Source: Chryseobacterium sp. StRB126
Lineage (GTDB): Bacteria > Bacteroidota > Bacteroidia > Flavobacteriales > Weeksellaceae
Reading direction: 5' to 3'
Length of the DNA: 64,000 bases
NCBI RefSeq assembly: GCF_000829375.1
Contig: NZ_AP014624.1
Coordinates: forward strand, 4,216,001 to 4,280,000
The translations under genes were made by a program, and so were the position numbers. How positions within the stretch are numbered: position 1 is the first letter of the stretch; each line of letters opens with the position of its first letter. Positions 45,839 to 53,372 of this stretch are shown one piece after another. The notes below the pieces were generated by a model that was given only the letters and a program-made list of their open reading frames with translations, ran no database searches and was not told where the DNA came from.

Positions 45839-46848
45839 TTCTTCAGCTTTTTGTCGTTAATATAATTGTTCAGGTGAAAGTCTATGCTTTCTTGGATGGG
45901 AATAAACTGATAGTTCAGTTTTTCCGTGACTTTGTAATTGGAAATGGTATTGAATGAAGAGATCGCCTCAATATTGGATTCTGTAGCCATTTTCAGCTTT
46001 GGAATCAACCATCCGAAAAGAATGTTAGCCCATTTTCCTATATTTAATAGAGATCTTGAAAGTATTCTTGCCTCTTTAAGACCTAATCGGGTTCTGATCT
46101 GTTTTGCCAGATCTGCATATCTGTTATTTTCAGAAACGATGATAAAGCGCTCTCCAAAAATATTGTTTTCCATGAGTTCAATGGCAGTTTTAGCAACATC
46201 TCTTACATCTACATAGGCAGATCCACCGGCAAAGGTAAAGCTGTTATCTTCAAAGGTTGAAAAAAGTTCACCACTGCTTTGCGTCCAGTTTCCGCTTCCT
46301 ACAATCATTCCCGGGTTAATAATAACCACATTCATTCCTTCAGCAGAGGCTCTCCAGGCTTCCATTTCTGATAAATGCTTGGAAATAGCATAAGCAGAAT
46401 GTTCTAATTTCGGGTTAAAATCAGATTCTTCGTCCAGCTCTCCTTTTTCATTATAATTATCTAAAACGGCTACAGAGCTTACATGCAGAAATTTTTTAAC
46501 ATCAGATCCTTCACAGGCATACAATAAGTTTTCTGTACCTTTAATATTGGTATGGTACATTTCTTTCTCATCTTTGGGATGAAAACTTACTTTTGCGGCA
46601 CAGTGGTAGACCTCATCTACTCCTTTCAGTGCATCCTTTAAGGAATCAATATCATCAAAATCCACATTCATCCATTCTATCTTATTAAAAAAATCATCAG
46701 GATTTTCCGTATAAAAGCTGTATGAATGCCTTACTTCGTTTAAATTGCTGCCCAGTCTTTTAGAAGCTCGTACACTTTTACCTCTTTTAAGAAGTTCCAG
46801 CACGATTATTCTTCCCAGAATTCCGGTTGCACCCGTTACAAAAACCAT
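45835..46848 (-). CDS. NAD-dependent epimerase/dehydratase family protein
   Basis: This 337-residue extended short-chain dehydrogenase begins with the Rossmann motif VFVTGATGILGRIIV (TGxxGxxG at 5-12), has the catalytic YAISK (Tyr-x3-Lys) near residue 150 and the Ser region VSSVAVL. The family includes sugar-nucleotide epimerases, 3-beta-hydroxysteroid dehydrogenase-like enzymes and dihydroflavonol reductase-like enzymes; GMIVGSGNW fits the last group. Coupling to an acyl-CoA synthetase suggests a lipid substrate, which is an inference. Confidence 0.87.
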   Translation of the reverse strand: MVFVTGATGILGRIIVLELLKRGKSVRASKRLGSNLNEVRHSYSFYTENPDDFFNKIEWMNVDFDDIDSLKDALKGVDEVYHCAAKVSFHPKDEKEMYHTNIKGTENLLYACEGSDVKKFLHVSSVAVLDNYNEKGELDEESDFNPKLEHSAYAISKHLSEMEAWRASAEGMNVVIINPGMIVGSGNWTQSSGELFSTFEDNSFTFAGGSAYVDVRDVAKTAIELMENNIFGERFIIVSENNRYADLAKQIRTRLGLKEARILSRSLLNIGKWANILFGWLIPKLKMATESNIEAISSFNTISNYKVTEKLNYQFIPIQESIDFHLNNYINDKKLKK

Positions 46849-47310
46849 TAATTATGTTACTTGATTGCTGACTAAAATATGACAATATTTTCTATCCGGC
46901 AATTCTTCAGGTTCCTGCAAAAGTTACCTAAAAAAATGCTTTTGCAAATTTGCAATTTTTAAAGCAAAATTCAACTTTATTTAACCAATATTATCATTCT
47001 GAGAATCACAAAACTTTAAACTTAAATGGAGAATCCTTTTATTTTAGACACAAAAGCTTTTGAACACTTAATTTTTTTTAAGTTATCTGCTTTGTGAATA
47101 ATAAGAACATTTAAGCTTGTGAAAATCTCCGATTTTCATTGATATGATACTACAATCAAATATTCAGTTGGAGATGTAATCATTCCCCTCTTTTGGAGGT
47201 GGCGAAAATTCAAAGAATTTTTGACGGGGTGGTTTAAACAATTCTCCATTAAATACAAAAACCCTGAAAGTATTAAAACTTCCAAGGCCACTATATAAAA
47301 AGTTAATCAT
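46849..47310. other. intergenic region between epimerase gene and graspetide cassette
   Basis: AT-rich DNA without a credible ORF. It holds the second copy of the CCACCC repeat (47115-47235). No clear terminator for the graspetide ligase was recognised next to its stop at 47311. Confidence 0.55.
47115..47235. repeat. CCACCC two-hairpin interspersed repeat, copy 2 (inverted)
   Basis: Contains the perfect hairpin TGAAAATC-TCC-GATTTTCA (47120-47138) and, at 47181-47235, the reverse complement of the CCACCC part of copy 1. The complement reads ACCACCCCGTCAAAAATTCT, against GACCACCCGTCATAAATTCT in copy 1. Confidence 0.7.
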
Positions 47311-48315
47311 TTATACCATCACAACATTATCTCTTCTCGGAGCTTTATCACACAAGACATCTGCAATACTTTTAGAGATAAGGTTTCCTTCCGTTAGCTT
47401 ATCCAGCCAGAAGAATTCTCCAGCGGCATTAATTTCGATGAAGTAATATTCATCCTCAGGAGAAACGATAATATCTATTGCTCCATAGTCTACGTTATAA
47501 ATATCAAGAAGCTCCAGAAGCTTTTCTTCAACATCTGCCGGCAATTCTGTCTGTATCCATTTATCCAGCAGATTAACCCCATCTTTTCTCCAATCTACTT
47601 TAGCATCTTCAAACTGTTGAGAATCTACCTCAAAGGCATAAATATCTCTCCCCACGATAGTCACCCGCAATTCTTTTTTCTTTTGAATCATTTTCTGAAA
47701 CTGCATCGGGCAATACAGCAGTGAATCCAGTTCTTCCAGCTTATCTTCACTCACCACATTGGTAAAGACCACACTTTCCACACCATCTTCGTAGATAGCA
47801 AATCCGGTTTGCATTTTGGCCACAACATTTTGATGTTTTAAAATGAATTGTCTGGCCTCTTCAGGATTATTAGTCAAACAAGTTTCAGGAATAGAGAGTC
47901 CTATTTTTTGAGCGAGTTTCAGCTGTTCCTCTTTACTGTCAAGCCTTCTGTAAACACTTGGCTTCCCTAATGAATACACATCAATAGATTCAAAGAACCC
48001 GAATAATGTATTACGAATCTCTCCCATCGCTGCACTAAGAAACTTAGCATCCATTTCCTCCTTCAGCCCTTTTCCAATATTGTAAGCCCGGCGATACCAG
48101 ACTGCTGAAATATCATCCAATCGGTATTTTTTTTCGGACGTTTCAAGCACTGTCACCCATTCTCCTTCTTGAAAAACAGTTGATAATTTATTCTGTAAAG
48201 GATATAAATCAACATCAAAGCGAATAACCTCACAATGGTTATCCTGAATGTATTCTGTTACTTTTTCAATGGAAAAATTATCTGCAGTATGTGTTATAAT
48301 TAAAATTTTATTCAT
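47311..48315 (-). CDS. mdnC: graspetide ATP-grasp ligase, ester-forming (MdnC/MvdD type)
   Basis: I start at the ATG at 48315, not 48435: MNKILIITHTADNFSIEKV is the normal family N-terminus and the longer form adds 40 unrelated residues lying inside the upstream gene. The 334-residue product has SAVWYRRAYNIG, LLYCPMQFQKMI, KELRVTIVGRDIYAFEVDSQ, VDWRKDGVN and FIEINAAGEFFWLD, closely following the MdnC/MvdD ligases that make the two omega-ester bonds in microviridins. Its start overlaps the end of the upstream ligase by eight bases. It probably joins Thr and Ser hydroxyls of the precursor at 49355-49573 to Asp side chains. Confidence 0.85.
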   Translation of the reverse strand: MNKILIITHTADNFSIEKVTEYIQDNHCEVIRFDVDLYPLQNKLSTVFQEGEWVTVLETSEKKYRLDDISAVWYRRAYNIGKGLKEEMDAKFLSAAMGEIRNTLFGFFESIDVYSLGKPSVYRRLDSKEEQLKLAQKIGLSIPETCLTNNPEEARQFILKHQNVVAKMQTGFAIYEDGVESVVFTNVVSEDKLEELDSLLYCPMQFQKMIQKKKELRVTIVGRDIYAFEVDSQQFEDAKVDWRKDGVNLLDKWIQTELPADVEEKLLELLDIYNVDYGAIDIIVSPEDEYYFIEINAAGEFFWLDKLTEGNLISKSIADVLCDKAPRRDNVVMV

Positions 48316-49264
48316 GGATATTGATTCTTTTAATAAGATTATCGGCAATTCTTTCTGCAATGGGAAATCCCAGTTCTTTTTGAAGCATTCCCCATTCTCC
48401 CTGCGGATTAACTTCAAGAAAATAATATTTCCCATCTTTTCCCCGGATCATATCAATAGCTCCGGTATACAATCCCATTTCCTTCATCATGGAAATCAGA
48501 TTAATTTTGACCTCATCAGGCAGTTCATACACCGTCCAGAAATAGTCTTCATGACTAATTCTCCAATCAGCATTTTCACTGTTGTTAATCTTTCCTGTAA
48601 AAAATTCTCCATCTACATACATAATCCTCAGCTCATATTCTTTATCGATATAAGGCTGAAAAATCATAGGACAATAAATAATATCAGAAAAGTCTTCCAA
48701 TGTTTCCTGCTCAATTACCATCGTGGAAATCAGATTCTCACCACTCATTGTTTTCCGGGTTACCCCGTGAAGCTTGGCAATGGCTTTTCCTGAGCAATAC
48801 TGTTCAAAAAAAGCTTTTACTTTCTCTTCATCATTGGTAAAAATCGTTGGGGGAACCATCAGATGATTTTGTTGGGCTATCTTCAGCTGAAGCATTTTAT
48901 TCCCATCAATTTTCTTTTCAGTCTCATAAGGATTGATCCATGGGAGATGTTGCAGTTGGGTAAACAGATTGTAGCGCAGATGGGCATATTCATTTCGAAA
49001 GATTTTTTCGTACTCCTGATCCAGCTCTTCAGGAACACTGATCTGCCATCCTTTTCTATGCCATACTCCTGTAATATCATTGGAATGGATGCTATTTCCA
49101 TCCCAATCAGTAATCTCAAAAGAGTCCTCACTGATGCTGATTTTCTGAAGATGATTCAGCTGGTCAGAATTCAGTCTGAAGTAGGGAATATTTCTAGAAG
49201 AAAGGTGTTGAAAGAAACGATCAATAGTGTAAAAATCCTGTGAATGGGTAATACAGAGAATCAT
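48308..49264 (-). CDS. mdnB: graspetide ATP-grasp ligase, amide-forming (MdnB/MvdC type)
   Basis: This 318-residue ATP-grasp protein starts MILCITHSQDFYTIDRFFQHL and has VWHRKGWQ, IYCPMIFQPYI, KEYELRIMYVDGEFFTGKI, YTGAIDMI and YYFLEVNPQGEWGMLQKEL. The EVNPxGEWGML ending and the order of motifs fit the MdnB/MvdC branch, which in microviridin maturation closes the omega-amide ring between a core Lys and an acidic side chain after the ester rings are made. It lies 90 bases after the precursor gene, behind a strong palindrome, and overlaps the next ligase by eight bases. Assignment to branch is by remembered family sequences. Confidence 0.82.
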   Translation of the reverse strand: MILCITHSQDFYTIDRFFQHLSSRNIPYFRLNSDQLNHLQKISISEDSFEITDWDGNSIHSNDITGVWHRKGWQISVPEELDQEYEKIFRNEYAHLRYNLFTQLQHLPWINPYETEKKIDGNKMLQLKIAQQNHLMVPPTIFTNDEEKVKAFFEQYCSGKAIAKLHGVTRKTMSGENLISTMVIEQETLEDFSDIIYCPMIFQPYIDKEYELRIMYVDGEFFTGKINNSENADWRISHEDYFWTVYELPDEVKINLISMMKEMGLYTGAIDMIRGKDGKYYFLEVNPQGEWGMLQKELGFPIAERIADNLIKRINIHE

Positions 49265-49279
49265 TTGCCTGCTTTATTA

Positions 49280-49315
49280 AAAAGGGAAACTTAACATGTT
49301 AAGTTCCCCCCTTTT
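49280..49315 (-). terminator. hairpin between precursor and ligases (possible leaky terminator)
   Basis: AACTTAACATGTTAAGTT at 49288-49305 is a perfect 18-base palindrome, extended by GGG/CCC pairs (49284-49286 with 49306-49308) and followed on the minus strand by CCCTTTTTA. It lies 40 bases after the precursor stop and 16 bases before the ligase start, where it could reduce read-through or protect the precursor mRNA. Confidence 0.6.
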
Positions 49316-49354
49316 GTTACAATTTTGTTAATATGTTACTGTAAAATAATTATT

Positions 49355-49573
49355 TTATAGTTCAGCAGTATCATCATCCCCATCAGAAGGATATTTCATA
49401 GTATGATCCATATCAGTTAACTTAGATGTTACACCATCCAAAGTAGGTTTTGTGATCGTATCCCTCTCAGGAATTGTAATATCTGTTCCTCCTTTTACTG
49501 TTTCCGGATCTTTAAGTTGTTTTTCAAGGAATGACGCAAAAAACGGCTTCTTTTTTGAATTTTTGTTTTCCAT
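49355..49573 (-). CDS. microviridin-type graspetide precursor peptide
   Basis: This 72-residue peptide has the leader motif PFFASFLE at 10-17 (canonical PFFARFLE), which the ligases bind, and Gly28-Gly29, a possible double-glycine processing site. The core T-M-K-Y-P-S-D-G-D-D-D (58-68) follows the microviridin T-x-K-Y-P-S-D-x-E-E pattern, with Thr58, Lys60 and Ser63 as donors and Asp64, Asp66 and Asp67 as likely acceptors. The tail TAEL is short. Residues 30-56 between GG and core are Thr/Asp/Lys-rich and could hold further ring sites. The two ligases needed for crosslinking follow directly. Microviridins are mostly serine-protease inhibitors; the activity here is unknown. Confidence 0.88.
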   Translation of the reverse strand: MENKNSKKKPFFASFLEKQLKDPETVKGGTDITIPERDTITKPTLDGVTSKLTDMDHTMKYPSDGDDDTAEL

Positions 49574-49687
49574 AAATTAATATTTTTGGTTATTTGATAA
49601 TCTAATGTACAAAAATTTCAACTTATGGAGAAATAAAATCACACTTTAAGATAATTTTAACATATTATCAAAATATAAAGCATATTA

Positions 49688-50467
49688 TTAATTCAAACCA
49701 AGAAATTGCTTAACAACAACAGCAAAATCAACAGGATTTTCAGCCTGAACCCAGTGTCCTGCATTTTTTACGGTTACTATCTTCGCTTTTGGAAATTGCT
49801 GTTTGATCCCATATTCATCCTGTGGTAAAATATAATTGGATTTCTCTCCTGCAATGAATAAGGTTTCTCCTTCAAAAACACCAAATTTCACAGCATTGGA
49901 TACAAATTCATTATACTTTTCGGATAGGGTTCTAAGGTTGAATCTCCAATTCAGTTTTTTATTATCATCCCAATACAGGTTCTTTGTTAAAAACTGTATT
50001 GTTGATTTTTCAGGAATATATTGATTCAAGACAGCCTCCACCTCATTTCTTGAGCCTACTGTATTAAAATCTACTGTTTCAAGAGCCTTGATGATTCCCT
50101 GATGGTGTGGCGGATATGCTTTTGGCGAAATATCTACTACAATCAGTTTTTCTACTTTTTCAGGATATTTTAAAGCAAACTGCATCACAGCTTTTCCACC
50201 TAAAGAATGCCCTAAAACATGAGCTTTTCGAATGCCATAATGCTCCATATAACGGGCAATGTCATCAGCAAGATCATCGTGAGACATATCATCGGAATGA
50301 AAACTTCTTCCGTGATTTCTCAGGTCAATAAGATGCACCGGAAGATATTCTCCAAGATCTTTCCCAAAGCTCCCCCAGTTATCGAGCATTCCAAATAATC
50401 CGTGAAATACTAAAAGCGGCGTAGCGGTTGAACCTTCGCCAAATATTTTTGAATTTAAGATTTCCAT
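49688..50467 (-). CDS. alpha/beta hydrolase (YbfF-like esterase)
   Basis: I use the ATG at 50467 (MEILNSKIFGEG) and not 50494, since the extra nine residues do not fit the family. The 259-residue enzyme has VFHGLFGMLDNW (oxyanion region), DLRNHGRSFHS, the nucleophile elbow GHSLGG with its Ser, FIAGEKSNYI with the acid region, and GHWVQAENP with the catalytic His. It is close to the YbfF group of short-acyl and acyl-CoA esterases. It follows pdxJ after 91 bases and is upstream of the graspetide cassette on the same strand, but nothing ties it to that pathway. Confidence 0.88.
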   Translation of the reverse strand: MEILNSKIFGEGSTATPLLVFHGLFGMLDNWGSFGKDLGEYLPVHLIDLRNHGRSFHSDDMSHDDLADDIARYMEHYGIRKAHVLGHSLGGKAVMQFALKYPEKVEKLIVVDISPKAYPPHHQGIIKALETVDFNTVGSRNEVEAVLNQYIPEKSTIQFLTKNLYWDDNKKLNWRFNLRTLSEKYNEFVSNAVKFGVFEGETLFIAGEKSNYILPQDEYGIKQQFPKAKIVTVKNAGHWVQAENPVDFAVVVKQFLGLN

Positions 50468-50558
50468 ATTTTTAAAATAACAGATTTGAAGCACAGATTC
50501 CAGAAGATATTGACAAGACTTTTACAACAAGGTCTAAATCACACATCTGGCATCTATT

Positions 50559-51278
50559 TTACCATTTTGCCAATCTCTTCAAATAAGATTGAACCGTATT
50601 TTCCAAGCCCATATATAACGCCTCAGAAACCAAAGCATGTCCGATGGACACCTCCAACAGATTAGGAATAGTATCAGCGAAATATTTCAGATTTTCAAGA
50701 CTCAGATCATGTCCTGCATTAATTCCCAATCCGAATTCATTGGCTACAACAGCAGTATCATAATAAGGTTTGATCGCCTGTTCTTTACTGGACAAATAAT
50801 TTTTTGCATAAGCTTCCGTATACAGCTCAATTCTGTCTGCTCCTGTTTTTGCTGCATATTCTACCAACTCGGGTAAAGGATCAAGAAAAATAGAGGTACG
50901 GATCCCTGCATTTTTAAATTCACTAATGATTTCAGTAAGATAATCCAGGTGTTTTTTAGTATCCCAACCTGCATTGGAAGTAATGGCATCATCTGCATCC
51001 GGAACCAGAGTTACCTGTTCAGGCTTCACATCCAATACCATATCAATAAAAGACTGATGTGGATTTCCTTCAATATTAAACTCAGTCGTCACCAATGGCT
51101 TCAGATCATAGACATCTTTTCTTGTAATATGTCTCTCATCCGGTCTTGGGTGAATTGTAATTCCCTGGCCTCCGAATTCCTGAATCTTTATAGCAGCTTC
51201 TGTCACACTTGGTGTTTCACCTCCTCTCGCATTTCTTAATGTCGCAATCTTATTGATGTTTACGCTTAGTTTTGTCAT
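50559..51278 (-). CDS. pdxJ: pyridoxine 5'-phosphate synthase
   Basis: This 239-residue TIM-barrel protein starts TKLSVNINKIATLRNARGGETPSV, the PdxJ N-terminus, and has GITIHPRPDERHI, FNIEGNPHQSF, VTLVPD and GLGINAGHDLSLENL. It condenses 1-deoxyxylulose 5-phosphate with aminoacetone phosphate in the DXP-dependent route to vitamin B6. Length is normal. Confidence 0.96.
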   Translation of the reverse strand: MTKLSVNINKIATLRNARGGETPSVTEAAIKIQEFGGQGITIHPRPDERHITRKDVYDLKPLVTTEFNIEGNPHQSFIDMVLDVKPEQVTLVPDADDAITSNAGWDTKKHLDYLTEIISEFKNAGIRTSIFLDPLPELVEYAAKTGADRIELYTEAYAKNYLSSKEQAIKPYYDTAVVANEFGLGINAGHDLSLENLKYFADTIPNLLEVSIGHALVSEALYMGLENTVQSYLKRLAKW

Positions 51279-51302
51279 TTTTTTATTTAGATGTTAGATA
51301 AC

Positions 51303-51339
51303 AGAAGCTAGAAGATGGAAGGCAGAAGCTGGAGGTTTA
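51303..51339. repeat. G/A-rich interspersed repeat arm (single arm)
   Basis: AGAAGCTAGAAGATGGAAGG followed by CAGAAGCTGGAGGTTTA is of the same family as the arms at 2889, 28844, 33629 and 37726. No complementary partner arm was found nearby. Confidence 0.55.
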
Positions 51340-51422
51340 TCCAGACTTACTACTTCTATTTGACGTTCTAATTTCGTTATCACTTAAGTTGTATTTATTT
51401 TTTGAGATCTTACCTCATCTTT

Positions 51423-52685
51423 TTATACTTTAACACTTACCTGCATTACCTGAAGTTCAAACTCTTTGGACGCAACCAGCAAATGATCGAAAATATCAGC
51501 CTGAATCTGCTCAAAATGCTCCCATTTGGAATCATTGGCGAAACAATAAATCTCAAGTGGAAGTCCCTGTGGGGTAATTTCCAGCTGACGAACCATTCTT
51601 GTTGCATTTTTCTCCACATCAGGATCATTTTCTATATATCTCTGTGCATAATATCTGAAAACTCCGATATTGGTTAGCTGCCTTCCGTTAATGGTTTTAT
51701 CGTTATTACTTAAACTTTCCTTTTCACTTCTGATTTCCACTCTTTTCTGTTCAAGATAATCCGCAATAAGATTAATTTCTTTTAAACGTTCAATATCTTC
51801 ATCTGTCAAAAACTTAAAAGAATTGATATTAAAATAAATAGATTTCTTAATCCTTCTGTTATTAGATTCGGACATCACCTGCATATTTTTGATCTCTGTC
51901 GTCAGGAAATCATAGGTAGGAATGGTAGAAACCGTTTTATCAAAATTGGTGATTTTTGTAGTCAGAAGACTTATTTCTGTAATATTTCCTTCTATACTGT
52001 ATTTGGGAATACTGATCCAGTCGCCTACTTTTAAATTCTTGGAAGTAGCCACGTGAATCCCGGTAACAAATCCCAGAATAGTGTCCCTGAAAACAAGTAC
52101 TAAAACTGCCGTTATTGCCCCAAGGCTTCCTAAAATTGTCCCCCCCTTAATTCCAAAAATCAGACAGATTCCTATGACCGAAAGTACAAAGATCCCAAAG
52201 ATTTTTACACTTTCCGAAATAGCATTAAGCGTCATGATTTTATAATAATCCTGCTTAATTACAAAGTAATTTCTAAAAGCGGTTAATGCTCTAAATAATA
52301 ACCCTGCTATTACAAAAATAGTGGCCACCCCTACAATCATTTCCAGTAATGCAAAGCTTTTTGGATGTCTGTAAAAAACGGAAAACAGTGCATATCCTGC
52401 AAAGTTCAATGCCCCTAAGTGAACTACAGAATTAGTAATTCTTGAATCATAAATTGACTTTAAAATAGGAAATTTTTCTTTATCAAAAAAGAATTTGAAA
52501 ATAGTATTGACAATAAATTTAAAAACAAAATCCAGGATATAGATCATCCCTGCCAGAAATATAAATTTCAGCATAATCTGAATAGGAAGTGCCAGATCAG
52601 GATATACATGATCTCTTACAAAATAATGGATCTTATCACTGATATTTTGCAGAAAATCTCTGGTATCTTGTATTTCATCTTTCAT
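51423..52685 (-). CDS. mechanosensitive ion channel family protein (MscS/YbdG type)
   Basis: This 420-residue membrane protein has about five hydrophobic segments in its first 200 residues. The pore-lining helix region GSLGAITAVLVLVFRDTILG leads into the MscS beta domain (KVGDWISIPKYSIEGNITEIS, TIPTYDFLTTEIKN), and a long cytoplasmic C-terminus follows, like the YbdG branch. It protects against osmotic shock in relatives. The ATG at 52685 lies five bases after a TAAATTTG promoter box. Confidence 0.9.
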   Translation of the reverse strand: MKDEIQDTRDFLQNISDKIHYFVRDHVYPDLALPIQIMLKFIFLAGMIYILDFVFKFIVNTIFKFFFDKEKFPILKSIYDSRITNSVVHLGALNFAGYALFSVFYRHPKSFALLEMIVGVATIFVIAGLLFRALTAFRNYFVIKQDYYKIMTLNAISESVKIFGIFVLSVIGICLIFGIKGGTILGSLGAITAVLVLVFRDTILGFVTGIHVATSKNLKVGDWISIPKYSIEGNITEISLLTTKITNFDKTVSTIPTYDFLTTEIKNMQVMSESNNRRIKKSIYFNINSFKFLTDEDIERLKEINLIADYLEQKRVEIRSEKESLSNNDKTINGRQLTNIGVFRYYAQRYIENDPDVEKNATRMVRQLEITPQGLPLEIYCFANDSKWEHFEQIQADIFDHLLVASKEFELQVMQVSVKV

Positions 52686-52690
52686 TACAG

Positions 52691-52698
52691 CAAATTTA
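52691..52698 (-). promoter_or_regulatory. -7 promoter box of the MscS gene, nearly leaderless
   Basis: TAAATTTG on the minus strand, ending five bases before the ATG. No correctly spaced -33 element was found. Confidence 0.5.
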
Positions 52699-52862
52699 TA
52701 AAATTAAGGATGATGATGTTACTATTCACAATCAATTTTCATCCCAAAATTTAAAGCCGGTTATAAATTTCCCTTAAATCTTTTAAAAATCTACTACATT
52801 TTCACATTTAGGTCTATTTGTTGAATCACTAAGGTTTCATATATTCGTTTATATTTTAAAGA

Positions 52863-53354
52863 ATGGATACAACTGTTATTAATATTGTCTGTCTTATTTT
52901 ATTGTTTGTTGGGGTACTGGGCACATTCCTTCCTGTTTTACCCGGACTTTTATTAAGCATCTGCGGATTATTACTCTATAAATTCGGGACAGATGCTGAT
53001 CTTCCGATGATCTATATCTGGGCTTTTGGAATTCTTACGGCAGCTTCTGTTGTTTTAAGCTATGTGATTCCTGCAAGAACTAACAGAAAGTACGGCGGAA
53101 CCCGCTGGGGAAGTATTGGTTCTGTAATAGGAACTATTGTCGGGATTTTTATTCCGATCCCGTTAGGCTTCCTTATCGGAATGTTCGCAGGCGTGTTTAT
53201 TGGTGAAATGCTTCACGACAGCAAAGACATGAACAAAGCCTTACAATCTACTAAAGGTGCTCTTATTGGGTTTATTTATGGTACGGGATTCAGTTTCGTT
53301 GTGGGTATGGCAATGTTTTTGGTAGTATTCCTTAATATGTTTGATATTATTTAA
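52863..53354 (+). CDS. DUF456 membrane protein
   Basis: This 163-residue protein has four membrane segments. FVGVLGTFLPVLPGLLLSICG (broken by a Pro pair) and GSIGSVIGTIVGIFIPIPLGFLIG with FAGVFIGEML are the two glycine-rich halves typical of DUF456. The function is unknown. It is 18 bases upstream of a lipoprotein gene and probably forms an operon with it. Confidence 0.87.
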   Translation: MDTTVINIVCLILLFVGVLGTFLPVLPGLLLSICGLLLYKFGTDADLPMIYIWAFGILTAASVVLSYVIPARTNRKYGGTRWGSIGSVIGTIVGIFIPIPLGFLIGMFAGVFIGEMLHDSKDMNKALQSTKGALIGFIYGTGFSFVVGMAMFLVVFLNMFDII

Positions 53355-53372
53355 CTCAAAAAAAGAAAAATC

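Noticed and set aside
47311..48435. Longer form (374 residues) of the ester-forming ligase
   Set aside because: The extra 40 residues lie inside the upstream ligase gene and do not resemble the family; the ATG at 48315 gives the normal N-terminus.
49355..49573. Precursor considered as a plain unstructured small protein or bacteriocin
   Set aside because: The PFFASFLE leader and TxKYPSD core together with two adjacent ATP-grasp ligases are specific to microviridin-type graspetides.
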